This document shows positions 16,991 to 25,802 of a DNA stretch of 64,000 nt, piece by piece; position 1 is the first letter of the stretch; the number at the start of each line of letters is the position of its first letter. Made by a program: the position numbers and the translations under genes. The stretch is from Streptomyces sp. NBC_01214 (GTDB lineage: Bacteria > Actinomycetota > Actinomycetes > Streptomycetales > Streptomycetaceae): assembly GCF_026340975.1 (NCBI RefSeq), contig NZ_JAPEOS010000001.1, forward strand, positions 3,939,001 to 4,003,000, given 5' to 3'. The notes under the pieces are model-generated. The model had not been told where the DNA came from. It saw only the letters and a list, made by a program, of their open reading frames with translations, and ran no database searches.

Positions 16991-18473
16991 CGCGGCCCGC
17001 CGCAGTGACGGCGGCGAGTGCGACCAGGATCAGGACCGCCGCGACCAGGAAGGTGAACCGCATGCCGGTGGCCACGGCACCGGCGGGCGCCGAGGCGATG
17101 TCGGCCGTCGCCGACGCGCGGGCGAACACGGCGCCCATGAGGGACGCACCGGTGACGAGGCCGAGATTGCGGGAGAGACCCAGCATGCCGGAGACGACGC
17201 CCCGCCGCTCCGGGGCGGCGTCCGCCATGACGGCGGTGTTGTTGGCCGTCTGGAACACCGCGTAGCCGGCGGTCAGGACCGCGAGCGGGGCGACGTACCC
17301 GAGGACACCGAGCGACGCCGGCGTCACGGACAGGGCGACGGAACCGGCCGTCATCGTCAGGAGCCCGAGCAGGGTCGTGCGCTGCGCGCCGAACCGGTCC
17401 GCGAGGCGCCCGGCGGGCATCCCGGTCACCGCGGCGACCAGCGGACCGACCGACAGGACGAGTCCGACCGGGGCCTGGCCGAGCCCGAGCGTCCGGGCGA
17501 GGTAGAACGGCCCGACCACCAGCGTCGTCATCATCACCGTCGACACTAGCGCGCTCGAGGCGAGGCCCGCACCGATCACCGGAGCGCGCAGGAGCGAGCG
17601 TTGGACCAAGGGGGAGGCCGCCCTCGCCTCGACGCCCACGAAGAGGACGACCCCGCAGGCGGCGGCCAGCAGAAGGGCGGTGCCGAGCGGGCCGGAGAGG
17701 CCGCCACCGACGGTCATCGCGAGGGCGTAGGCGGCGAGCGTCAGCGCGAGCAGCAGCGTCCCCAGGTGGTCGAAGCGGGGCCGGTCGCCCCCGCCTTCCT
17801 GCCGGTCGCCCCCGCCTTCCTGCCGGTCGGCGGGCAGATGGCGGTGGGTGAGCAGGAACGCCGCGATGCCCAGCGGCACGTTGACGAGGAAGAGCGCACG
17901 CCAGCCGGACGCGGCGAGCAGGGCCCCGCCCAGCGACGGACCGAGGGCGGTGCCCACCGCGGACATCGAGGCGAGCAGCCCCATGGCGCTGCCGGTCCGC
18001 TCCCTCGCTACGGTCCCACCCACGAACGCCAGGGTGAGGGCCGTCATCACGGCGGCTCCCAGGCCCTGGACCGCCCGGGCGGCGACCAGCAGCCAGAGCG
18101 TGGGTGCGGCGGCGCACAGTACCGAGGCCGCGGTGAACAGCAGGATTCCCGCCAGGAGCAGCCGCCGGCGGCCGACGAGGTCGCCGAGGCGCCCGACGCC
18201 CACGACCAGGGTGGTGACGGCGAGGAGATAGGCCAGGACGACCCACTGGACCTCCTGGAACGACGCGGAGAACTCCTGCGCAAGGGTCGGCAGGCCGACG
18301 TGGGCGATGCCGGTGCCGAGCGAGGACAGCAGCACGGACAGGGAGAGACCGGCGAGCGCCCACCGGACCGCGGGCCGGTGCGCGCCGGCTTCCGCGTCAT
18401 CGTCGGCGCCGACGCCGGTGGTGGTGGTGGGGTGCTGTCGGGGTCCGGTCGCGGAATCAGTGGGTGGGTTCAT
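16914..18473 (-). CDS. MFS multidrug transporter, DHA2 (14-TM) type
   Basis: 519 residues from ATG 18473, chosen because it begins just before the first membrane segment; no good Shine-Dalgarno is visible, so it may be leaderless. About 14 hydrophobic segments. Motif A-like GRLGDLVGRRRLL lies in the loop after TM2, and the motif C region GTALGPSLGGALLAASGWRALFLVN is typical of DHA2 drug-proton antiporters. A 7-residue duplication (DRQEGGG twice) in the central loop comes from a 21-bp DNA repeat. It diverges from an XRE-cupin regulator that probably controls it. The last 77 nt overlap the GH5 gene on the other strand. Confidence 0.92.
   Translation of the reverse strand: MNPPTDSATGPRQHPTTTTGVGADDDAEAGAHRPAVRWALAGLSLSVLLSSLGTGIAHVGLPTLAQEFSASFQEVQWVVLAYLLAVTTLVVGVGRLGDLVGRRRLLLAGILLFTAASVLCAAAPTLWLLVAARAVQGLGAAVMTALTLAFVGGTVARERTGSAMGLLASMSAVGTALGPSLGGALLAASGWRALFLVNVPLGIAAFLLTHRHLPADRQEGGGDRQEGGGDRPRFDHLGTLLLALTLAAYALAMTVGGGLSGPLGTALLLAAACGVVLFVGVEARAASPLVQRSLLRAPVIGAGLASSALVSTVMMTTLVVGPFYLARTLGLGQAPVGLVLSVGPLVAAVTGMPAGRLADRFGAQRTTLLGLLTMTAGSVALSVTPASLGVLGYVAPLAVLTAGYAVFQTANNTAVMADAAPERRGVVSGMLGLSRNLGLVTGASLMGAVFARASATADIASAPAGAVATGMRFTFLVAAVLILVALAAVTAAGRVSGRPDPAGDGTAARPGRGGWRRGW
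17781..17822. repeat. In-frame 21-bp tandem duplication
   Basis: Two exact copies of a 21-bp unit (17781-17801, 17802-17822) followed by a partial third copy. It encodes the repeated DRQEGGG loop of the MFS pump. It looks like a recent slippage event kept in frame. Confidence 0.8.
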
Positions 18474-18503
18474 GCCGGGAGGGTGCGGGCGCCGGGTGGC
18501 CGA

Positions 18504-18521
18504 CGGCAAACCTTGTTGCCG
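18504..18521. promoter_or_regulatory. Candidate operator between MFS pump and XRE-cupin regulator
   Basis: CGGCAA-ACCTTG-TTGCCG, a perfect 6-bp inverted repeat with a 6-nt centre, lies 30 nt before each divergent start. This suits a homodimeric XRE repressor that shuts both genes. Confidence 0.5.
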
Positions 18522-18550
18522 TTTCCGGGACGGCCGGGTGCAATGGCCGG

Positions 18551-19138
18551 ATGGACGACACCCCATCCCCCCACCAGGCGGTCCTCGACGAGGTCGCCCC
18601 CCGGCTCAGACGGCTGCGCGCCCGGCGCGGTCTCACCCTGGCCGCGCTCTCCGAGACGACCGGCATCTCGAAGAGCACCCTGTCCCGGCTGGAGTCGGGC
18701 CAGCGCCGCCCCAGCCTGGAACTGCTGTTGCCGCTCGCGGCCGCGTACCAAGTGCCCCTGGACGACCTGGTGGGTGCTCCCGAAGTGGGGGACCCCCGGG
18801 TGCGGCTGACCCCCCGCACCCTCCCGAACGGCGGCACGGCCGTTCCGCTGACCCGGGGCCCGGGCCCCCTCCAGGCGTACAAGATGCTCATCCCCGACCG
18901 GGGTGGCGAGCCGGATCCGCGGACGCACGAGGGGTACGAGTGGCTGTACGTGCTGGAGGGCCGGCTGCGCCTCGTGCTCGCCGAGCACGACCTGGTCCTC
19001 GGTCCCGGCGAGGCCGCCGAGTTCGACACCCGGCTGCCCCACTGGTTCACCAGCGCGGACGGGCGGCCGGTGGAGATCCTCAGTCTCTTCGGGCGGCAGG
19101 GCGAGCGCATGCACGTCCGGGCGAAGCCCCGCGCGTGA
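18551..19138 (+). CDS. XRE-family HTH regulator with C-terminal cupin domain
   Basis: 195 residues. The HTH (about 17-73) reads LRRLRARRGLTLAALSETTG then SKSTLSRLESGQRRPSLELL. The cupin barrel (about 115-182) has THEGYEWLYVLEGRLRLVL and PGEAAEFDTRLPHWFTS, which could bind a small ligand or metal. Regulators of this type commonly repress an adjacent pump or catabolic gene. ATG 18551 is used because the upstream in-frame ATG at 18464 lies within the divergent gene. Its position head-to-head with the DHA2 pump indicates local control of efflux. Confidence 0.9.
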   Translation: MDDTPSPHQAVLDEVAPRLRRLRARRGLTLAALSETTGISKSTLSRLESGQRRPSLELLLPLAAAYQVPLDDLVGAPEVGDPRVRLTPRTLPNGGTAVPLTRGPGPLQAYKMLIPDRGGEPDPRTHEGYEWLYVLEGRLRLVLAEHDLVLGPGEAAEFDTRLPHWFTSADGRPVEILSLFGRQGERMHVRAKPRA

Positions 19139-19322
19139 CGGCGGGGGCAGGCGTGGGGGCCGGAGCTCTTTCGCATCCGATGCGTCAAGTGGGATGAATC
19201 GAGCCGCAAATCGCTCTAGGGTGCGCCCTTAGGCACGGCTGTGGACTGCTGTTCGGTGGTTTTCGGCCATGGCCTGTTCGGCCGCACCCTACGGCCGTAC
19301 CGCACACCGAACTGGGGGATTC

Positions 19323-22055
19323 ATGCGTAGATCCCGAGGGGCGGCGGCCGCGCTCGCCCTGTCCCTGGCCGGCACCGCCCTGGGGGCGGGCCTCGGCCTC
19401 GCCCCGCAGGCGGCGGCCGTCACCCCGCCCGTCGCGTTCACCGCCGACCCGCTGGCCACCTGGCAGCCCGACGGCGTCGTCTGGGCCCTCGCCGAGGCCG
19501 CCGGCCGGGTCTTCGTCGGTGGCACCTTCTCCACCGTGCGCCCGCCCGACGGAGGCTCCGGAAACGAGCGGTCGGCCGTGAACTTCGTCGCGCTCGACGC
19601 CGCGACCGGCGCCCCGACCTCCTGCGAGCTGTCCTTCACCGTCGGCTCGGGCAGCGCCACGGTCCGCGCGCTCGCCCTCTCGCCGGACAAGGCGACCCTG
19701 TACGTCGGCGGCTACTTCGGTGCCGTCAACGGCACCCCCGTCTCCAGCCTCGCTGCCGTCGACGTGGCGAGCTGCACGGTGAAACAAGGCTTCCGCCCGG
19801 CCTTCGCGGCCACCGTGCGCGCCCTCGCCGTCACCGGCGACACCGTCTACGCGGGCGGCGACTTCCTCAGCGTCGCCGGCCAGCCGCGCCAGCGCTTCGC
19901 CGCCGTCGGCGCGGCCGACGGCGCGCTGAAGCCCTTCACCGCCGATGCCGACGAGCCCGGTCGCGCCGTCGAGGTCACCCCGGACGGCGACAACGTGATC
20001 CTCGGCGGCGACTTCTTCACCGTCAACGGTACGAACACCCACGCACTGGCCGTCGTCGACGCGACGAGCGGCGCACTCACCAAGTCGTACGCCGGATTCA
20101 TCGAGACCAACTCCGTGGTCAAGGACATCGCGACCGACGCCTCCGGCTTCTACACCGCCAACGAGGGCACGGGCGGCGGGGTCTTCGACGGTCGGATCGC
20201 CCTCAACCTCAGCGACTTCGGCCAGCGCTGGCGCGACACCTGCCTCGGCGCCACCCAGGCCGTCCTGCCCTACCAGAGCGTGCTCTACAGCGCCTCGCAC
20301 GCGCACGACTGCTCCAGCGTCGGCGAGTTCCCCGACGGCCAGCGCCACCACCTGCTCGCCCAACCCACCACCGGGACCGGCAAGCTCGGCTGGGCCCCCG
20401 ACACCAACGACGGCATCGGCGAGGGCATCGGCCCGCGCGTGATGACCGTCGGCTCCAAGGGCGGCGTCCAGTACCTGTGGGTCGGCGGGGAGTTCACCAC
20501 CGTCAACGGCGCGGCGCAGCAGAGCCTGACCCGGTTCGCCTCCACCGGGGACACCGGCGCACCCACCGTGCCCGTGGCGAGCGCGGTCAGCTTCCGGCCC
20601 GGTGAGGTCCAGGTGCGCTGGCGCACCAGCCTCGACCTCGACGACAGCGCGCTGACCTACCGGATCTACCGCAACGGTGCCGCCACCCCCCTCGCCACGG
20701 TGACCGCCGACTCGCTGTTCTTCAAGCGGCCGCAGGCCTCCTGGACCGACACCACCGCGGCGGCGGGCCAGTCGTACACCTACCGGGTGACGGCCACCGA
20801 CGCGGCCGGCAACACCAGTGCCCCGTCCGCGACGGCGAGCGTGACCGTCCCGACCGCGGTCGAGGGCTACCCGAACCAGGTCCGCACCGACGGAGCCCAG
20901 CAGTACTGGCGCTACGACGAATCGGCCCTGCCCTTCGTCGCCGACTCCTCGGCCGGCGGCAACCGGAGCGGCACGCACCTGAACGCCCCTGCCCTGCGGC
21001 AGACGCCCGGCGCGGTCTCCGGCGCGAGCACCGCGATCGGCTTCAACGGCACGGACACCCAGGTGTACGGGGACGCGCGGCAGACCGTGGGCAACACCTA
21101 CACCCTCGAGACCTGGTTCCGGACGGACACCACCCGGGGCGGCAAGCTCATCGGCTTCGGGAACAACCAGACGCGCGGCAGCAGTCAGTACGACAAGCAC
21201 ATCTACATGACCAACAACGGCCGGCTGGTCTACGGCGTCTACACCGGAGCCACCCGCACCATCACCACCTCCGCCGCCTACAACGACAACCAGTGGCACC
21301 ACGTCGTCGCCACCCAGGGCCCGGGCGGGATGACCCTCTACGTGGACGGAGTCCAGAGGGGCACCCTCGCCGTCACCACCCACGAGAACTTCTCGGGCTA
21401 CTGGCACGCCGGCGGCGACAGCCTCGGCGGCTGGCCCGACCGGCCCACGAGCGACTACTGGGCGGGCCGGCTCGACGAGACCGCCGTCTACCCCACGGTG
21501 CTCAGCGCGGCGCAGGTGCAGAACCACTACGCACTCGCCACCGCCCCGGCCGACTCGGTGGTCCAGGTGGCCGCCGCGGAGGACACCTACGCCAATGCGG
21601 GGGCGCCCGCCACCAACTACGGCACCTCGGGATCGCTCGCGGTGCGCGGCACCTCCTTCTACGCGAGCTACCTGCGCTTCGACCTGCCCGCCGCGCCCGC
21701 CGGCACGGTACTGAAGTCGGCCGTGCTCAGCGTGAAGACGAGCACGCAGAGCGGCGCCGGCACCACGGACACCGTCTCGGTCCTCCCGGTCACCGGTTCG
21801 TGGAGCGAAGCCGGGACCACGTACAACAACCGTCCCGCGCTGGGTGGTCCGGCGCTCGGCACCTTCGCCGGGATCCCGGACGGTTCGGCGGTGCACACCA
21901 CCGGGCTGACCACCGCGGGCGTCGCGGCGGCGCTCGGCGGCAGCTACGGCCTGGCGCTCAGCAGCACCGGGACGGACGCCCTGTGGCTGTGGTCCGCCGA
22001 GGCGCAGGCGAACGAAGGGACGCCGCAGCTGACGTTCACCTTCGGCGCACCGTGA
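19323..22055 (+). CDS. Large secreted protein: beta-propeller, Fn3, LamG-like and DNRLRE domains
   Basis: 910 residues, secreted by a signal peptide (about 1-34, PQAAAV end). The first 390 residues look like a beta-propeller with repeating blades marked by VGGTFSTV, VGGYFGAVNG, AGGDFLSVAG, LGGDFFTVNG and VGGEFTTVNG. A fibronectin type III domain follows (about 405-505). Then comes a LamG-like lectin domain (about 520-735, TLETWFRTD, WHHVVATQGPGGMTLYVDG). The C-terminal DNRLRE/CBM96-type domain (about 740-910) includes AAEDTYANAGAPATNYG. It probably binds glycans extracellularly; no catalytic residues are recognised. ATG 19323 follows GGGGGATT and starts the signal peptide. Confidence 0.85.
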   Translation: MRRSRGAAAALALSLAGTALGAGLGLAPQAAAVTPPVAFTADPLATWQPDGVVWALAEAAGRVFVGGTFSTVRPPDGGSGNERSAVNFVALDAATGAPTSCELSFTVGSGSATVRALALSPDKATLYVGGYFGAVNGTPVSSLAAVDVASCTVKQGFRPAFAATVRALAVTGDTVYAGGDFLSVAGQPRQRFAAVGAADGALKPFTADADEPGRAVEVTPDGDNVILGGDFFTVNGTNTHALAVVDATSGALTKSYAGFIETNSVVKDIATDASGFYTANEGTGGGVFDGRIALNLSDFGQRWRDTCLGATQAVLPYQSVLYSASHAHDCSSVGEFPDGQRHHLLAQPTTGTGKLGWAPDTNDGIGEGIGPRVMTVGSKGGVQYLWVGGEFTTVNGAAQQSLTRFASTGDTGAPTVPVASAVSFRPGEVQVRWRTSLDLDDSALTYRIYRNGAATPLATVTADSLFFKRPQASWTDTTAAAGQSYTYRVTATDAAGNTSAPSATASVTVPTAVEGYPNQVRTDGAQQYWRYDESALPFVADSSAGGNRSGTHLNAPALRQTPGAVSGASTAIGFNGTDTQVYGDARQTVGNTYTLETWFRTDTTRGGKLIGFGNNQTRGSSQYDKHIYMTNNGRLVYGVYTGATRTITTSAAYNDNQWHHVVATQGPGGMTLYVDGVQRGTLAVTTHENFSGYWHAGGDSLGGWPDRPTSDYWAGRLDETAVYPTVLSAAQVQNHYALATAPADSVVQVAAAEDTYANAGAPATNYGTSGSLAVRGTSFYASYLRFDLPAAPAGTVLKSAVLSVKTSTQSGAGTTDTVSVLPVTGSWSEAGTTYNNRPALGGPALGTFAGIPDGSAVHTTGLTTAGVAAALGGSYGLALSSTGTDALWLWSAEAQANEGTPQLTFTFGAP

Positions 22056-22073
22056 CCTGAGCGCCCCGTGGAC

Positions 22074-22117
22074 GAGGGGGGCGCGGGACAGCCTTCGAGC
22101 CGTCCCGCGCCCCCCTC
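22074..22117. terminator. Bidirectional terminator, 16-bp perfect stem
   Basis: Arms 22074-22089 and 22102-22117 with a 12-nt loop. It lies between the convergent ends of the large secreted protein and the LuxC fusion gene and closes both units. Confidence 0.88.
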
Positions 22118-22122
22118 TCGCA

Positions 22123-24639
22123 TCAGCCGCGCGCGTCCACGACGGCGAGGAGCTTGCCGCTGGTCGGGCTGCGGTCCAGCGAAGCGCCGTCCACCGCCTC
22201 GACCACCAGGTCCAGCAGCCGCTCCGTCACCGCCGAGCGCAGCTCCGGATAACCGGCCAGGAACACCTCCCGCAGCCGCTCCGGATCCGTCGCCGCGACC
22301 CGCTCCACCCGTACGGTCAGCCGCTCCCGCGCGTCGGTGGAGTCGAGCCGGACCTGCACCTCGCCCCGGTGGCCGCCGTGCTCCTGCGCCAGGTCCAGGA
22401 AGCGCCGGTAGTTGAGGAAGTACGTCGCCACCCGCATCACGTCGCCGGTGCGCCCCCGCAGCTCGAAGCGCGGCGCGTGCCGTCCGCACGGACAGCGGCC
22501 CGGGACCTCCCGGCCGAGGTCGCCTATCACGTACCGGCCCAGGTGCTGGCCGCGCCGGGCGTGCGTGGTGAAGACCAGCCGGCCCGTCTCGCCCGGGACC
22601 ACCGGGCGGTCCTCCGCCAGGTCCAGGACCTCCATCGTGTGGAGGTCGGCGTGCAGGTGGTGGACGCCGCCGGAGCTCTCGGTGCACTGGTAGCCCAGCG
22701 GGCCGAGGTCGGTGCTGCCGTAGGTGATCGAGCGGACGACCTCGATGCCGAAGGTGTCCTTCAGGGTGCGCTGCTGCTCCTCGGTGAAGTGCTCGCCGCC
22801 GTAGAACACCTTGCGCAGGCCGCCGTACGCGCGCAGCGCCTCCTCCTGCGCGTGCAGCAGCTGCCACAGGTAGGAGGGCATGCCGAAGAGGGTGTCGGCC
22901 CCGTGGTCGATCAGCGCCTGCGCCGTGGCCCGGTGGTCGGGGCCCGCCGACAGCGGCAACTGCACGCCGCCGAGCCGTTCCAGGACGGAGAAGAAGCTGA
23001 TGAAGCTGCCGTACATGGCACCGCAGTAGAACAGGTTGGCGGTCCGGTCCGAGGCCGGGTCGTAGCCGGCGGCCAGCAGCCCGCGGGCGGCGGCGTGCAT
23101 CTGCGTGTCGTAGTCGTCGTAACTGAAGACCGACAGCGCGGGTGCGCCGGTACTGCCGCCGCTGCGGAAGTACAGCTCGGCATCGGCGCGCGTCAGCCGG
23201 CGGGCCGGCTCCTGCACGTCCTCCTTGCCCAGCAGCGGCCCCGCGGGACGCGGCAGCACCACGGGCCGCACCAGGTCGTCCAGGCAGGCGGTGGTGTCGA
23301 AGGCGGCCGGCTCGGCCTGGACCGCGACGCGGCGGCTGTAGCGCTGCAGGGCGTAGACCCCGTCGTGCGGCTCGCCCGCGTAGCTCTCCAGCATGGCGCC
23401 GACCGGCGTGACCCGGGTGACGCCCGCGGCCAGGGCCGTGCGGGAGAGCTCGGCGATGTCCGCCGGGCTGCCCGCGATGCCCGCCGTCTGCAGATAGCGG
23501 CGCATCGGCCGCAGGGTGGCGATCAGCCGCTTGCGGGGCAGCGGCTTCACCCACACGCTGCGGTGCAGGGGCGAGGCGGTCAGCGGGGACCGGGTGTCGG
23601 CCATGACCCGCCACGAGCCGTCGGGAGCGGCGAACACCCGGGTCAGGCCCAGGTGCTCCTCCAGCCGGGCCATCAGCTCGGTGGTGGTCAGTTCGGCCGC
23701 CTCCGCCGGGTCCGTGCCGCCGGCCGGAGCGCCCGCCGCGGCCGGCGGCCGGGCGGCGAGGACCGCGGCGAACCGCTCGGCGAAACCGAAGACCTCGTCC
23801 TCGTCCTCGGTGTCGAGGTAGACCACCTGCGGGCTGGAGCACGCCTCCTGCTCGAGCAGGCAGACGTCGTCCGCCAGGGCGTCGAGCGTGCGGGCGTCCG
23901 ACCAGGCGTCGGCCGTCAGGTACGCGAAGGAGATCCGGTGCCCCCACTCCACCAGCCGGCAGCCGGCCGGCACGTGGGCCGCGACCCCTTCGACGGCCGC
24001 TTCCCCGCCCCATACGGCGACGGCGTCCGCGGGCGCACACATCAGGCGCAGCCACTCCTGGCGGGAGGAGGGGAAGCGCAGCACGACGATCCGCGCGGCC
24101 AGTGCGCCGCTCGGGTCCAGGGCGGCGAGCTCCGCCATCAGGTGCTGGGTCAGGAAGGTGTCGTCGCTGCTGGTCTTGAGCACGTTGACGTTGCCGGCGA
24201 GCAGGCCCTCGACGATGCTCAGCGGCGCCACCGTCGCGGCGTTGCCCGGCGCGACGTGGGCGACCAGGCCGACGGGCGCCCACGCCTCGTAGACCGTCTC
24301 GCGCGGATCGGCGCGGTTCAACCGGCCGGGCGTCGCGCTGCCGAGCTCCCGGCGCAGCTTGCGGGTCAGCTCCCGCCGGCCGAGGAGGCCGCCCAGCTCG
24401 GCCAGGACGGCCGGGTCCTCGCCCTCGGGCAGGTGCGCGGCGAGCCGGGCCCGTACGGGATGCCCGGGGTCCGACAGCGCGGTGGCGAGGGCGTCGCACG
24501 CGGCCAGGACGGTCTCGGTCTCCAGGCCCTCCGCGAGCGCGGCCTCGACGGCGGCCGGCAGCTCGGTGAGCCGGCGCCCGGCCTCCTCGTCGCCGATGAA
24601 CTCGCCCTGCCAGTAGTGCTGGTGCACGCTCACGGTCAC
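22123..24639 (-). CDS. LuxC-like acyl reductase fused to a PaaK-like adenylate-forming domain
   Basis: 838 residues from GTG 24639, which overlaps the LuxE stop (GTGA). Residues about 1-430 resemble LuxC, the NADPH-dependent reductase that takes an acyl group on a Cys and releases an aldehyde. Visible parts are YEAWAPVGLVAHVAPGNAATV (118-138, nucleotide pocket), NVNVLKTSS (150-158) and catalytic Cys267 in EQEACSSPQ. Residues about 470-838 resemble phenylacetate-CoA ligase: RSGGSTGAP (492-500, P-loop), ITYGSTDLG (638-646), CPCGR (716-720) and SGKL (827-830). The second domain may activate or deliver the acyl group to the first. In luminous bacteria LuxC and LuxE are separate proteins. Last gene of a five-gene coupled operon. 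Confidence 0.85.
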   Translation of the reverse strand: MTVSVHQHYWQGEFIGDEEAGRRLTELPAAVEAALAEGLETETVLAACDALATALSDPGHPVRARLAAHLPEGEDPAVLAELGGLLGRRELTRKLRRELGSATPGRLNRADPRETVYEAWAPVGLVAHVAPGNAATVAPLSIVEGLLAGNVNVLKTSSDDTFLTQHLMAELAALDPSGALAARIVVLRFPSSRQEWLRLMCAPADAVAVWGGEAAVEGVAAHVPAGCRLVEWGHRISFAYLTADAWSDARTLDALADDVCLLEQEACSSPQVVYLDTEDEDEVFGFAERFAAVLAARPPAAAGAPAGGTDPAEAAELTTTELMARLEEHLGLTRVFAAPDGSWRVMADTRSPLTASPLHRSVWVKPLPRKRLIATLRPMRRYLQTAGIAGSPADIAELSRTALAAGVTRVTPVGAMLESYAGEPHDGVYALQRYSRRVAVQAEPAAFDTTACLDDLVRPVVLPRPAGPLLGKEDVQEPARRLTRADAELYFRSGGSTGAPALSVFSYDDYDTQMHAAARGLLAAGYDPASDRTANLFYCGAMYGSFISFFSVLERLGGVQLPLSAGPDHRATAQALIDHGADTLFGMPSYLWQLLHAQEEALRAYGGLRKVFYGGEHFTEEQQRTLKDTFGIEVVRSITYGSTDLGPLGYQCTESSGGVHHLHADLHTMEVLDLAEDRPVVPGETGRLVFTTHARRGQHLGRYVIGDLGREVPGRCPCGRHAPRFELRGRTGDVMRVATYFLNYRRFLDLAQEHGGHRGEVQVRLDSTDARERLTVRVERVAATDPERLREVFLAGYPELRSAVTERLLDLVVEAVDGASLDRSPTSGKLLAVVDARG

Positions 24640-25802
24640 ACCATTCCCTTCATCAGTTCCGCTGCGGCCACCGCGCAGCTGCGGTTGCGGCTCACCCCGG
24701 CCCGGCCGTGGACGGTGAACCAGGGGGTCTCCAGCTCGCATCCGCACGCGCTGCCGGGCTGGAGGGAGGCGAGGTCGCCCATGACCACGCTCTGCGCCGG
24801 CACCGAGGTGATGTACGGCGACACGAGGTGCAGGTAGCCCCGTTCCCCGTGGGGCAGGGGTTCGAGCGTGCGGGTGGAGCGGATCGTCACCCGTGACCAG
24901 ACGGGGGCGTGCAGCCGGTGGTGGTCGCACTCGATGTACGGGATGCAGTGCTCGACCGATCCGAAGGTGTCCCGGATCCGCTCACCCGGAACGCCGAGCT
25001 GCTCGGTGACGCGGGCGTACAGCTCCTCCTTGCCGATGCGCCGGTCGGCGTGCCCCTTCCAGCCGCCGCCGAGGACGACCAAGGAGCCCTCGGGCAGGCG
25101 CAGCGGAGGCATTCCCATGGCCCGCATCCGCTCCAGGGTGAAGAAGAGGAAGGCCGGGAAGCCGAGGATGCGGACCGGGGCGTCCTCCCGCTCGAAGCGG
25201 CGCAGTGCGGCGATGCAGCCGAAGGGGTCGAACTCGTGCTCGCCGCCGGTGTTGCGCAGTGCGTACGCGACGCTGCGCGCGGGGGCGAAGTCGCACAGGT
25301 AGTTGTCGGTGAAGGCGGTCCCGAGGTTCAAGGAGGGGGCCGGCTCGTAGCTGTAGAGGAGGTAGTTGACCTCCTGGTCGGGGGTGATCCAGCCGTTGCG
25401 CTCGAAGATCCGGGCGACCATGCGCTGGGCGGAGCGGATGGTCCACTCGTCGAAGAACATCTGCGACTTCTGGCCCGTGGTTCCGGAGGAGGTCAGGTGC
25501 AGCTCGACGTCCTCGCGGGGGATGGAGAGCACCTCGTGCCGCTTGAAGAAGTTCGCGTGGACGAGCGGCGTACGGTACGGCTCGGCCGGCGCAGTGGCCT
25601 CGTACAGGGAGCGGAAGAACGCGGAGCGCTCGGTGTGCCAGGCGTTGCTCTCCGCCATGGCCGCGGCGAACAGTTCGTCCTGCGCGGGTCCGAAGGCGTA
25701 CGGATCGGTCAGGTCGCACAGCTCTTGCACGTGCGGCAGCAGGGTTGGGTCGGGTACGGAGACCGGCGCGAGATGGGGGTTCACAGGGCTCTTGGGGCTC
25801 AT
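24636..25802 (-). CDS. LuxE-family acyl-protein synthetase
   Basis: 388 residues. LuxE enzymes adenylate a fatty acid, carry the acyl group on a Cys and pass it to the LuxC reductase. The P-loop is HLTSSGTTGQKSQMFFDEWT (about 108-127). Further family marks are LGFPAFLFFTLERM, VVLGGGWKG and RIRDTFGSVEHCIPYIEC. The C-terminal GRAGVSRNRSCAVAAAEL holds a Cys in the place where LuxE carries its acyl-Cys; that equivalence is inference. ATG 25802 overlaps the preceding TGA (ATGA), and its stop overlaps the LuxC-fusion GTG. Position and length (LuxE about 370) support a LuxE-LuxC reductase pair. No luxA, luxB or luxD is nearby. Confidence 0.88.
   Translation of the reverse strand: MSPKSPVNPHLAPVSVPDPTLLPHVQELCDLTDPYAFGPAQDELFAAAMAESNAWHTERSAFFRSLYEATAPAEPYRTPLVHANFFKRHEVLSIPREDVELHLTSSGTTGQKSQMFFDEWTIRSAQRMVARIFERNGWITPDQEVNYLLYSYEPAPSLNLGTAFTDNYLCDFAPARSVAYALRNTGGEHEFDPFGCIAALRRFEREDAPVRILGFPAFLFFTLERMRAMGMPPLRLPEGSLVVLGGGWKGHADRRIGKEELYARVTEQLGVPGERIRDTFGSVEHCIPYIECDHHRLHAPVWSRVTIRSTRTLEPLPHGERGYLHLVSPYITSVPAQSVVMGDLASLQPGSACGCELETPWFTVHGRAGVSRNRSCAVAAAELMKGMV

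Noticed and set aside
19185..21896. 903-residue minus-strand ORF opposite the secreted LamG protein
   Set aside because: Gly/Val/Arg-rich antisense shadow; the plus-strand protein has signal peptide and recognisable domains.
22369..24837. 822-residue plus-strand ORF opposite the LuxC fusion
   Set aside because: No start signal or domain; minus-strand genes show LuxC/PaaK motifs and coupled overlaps.
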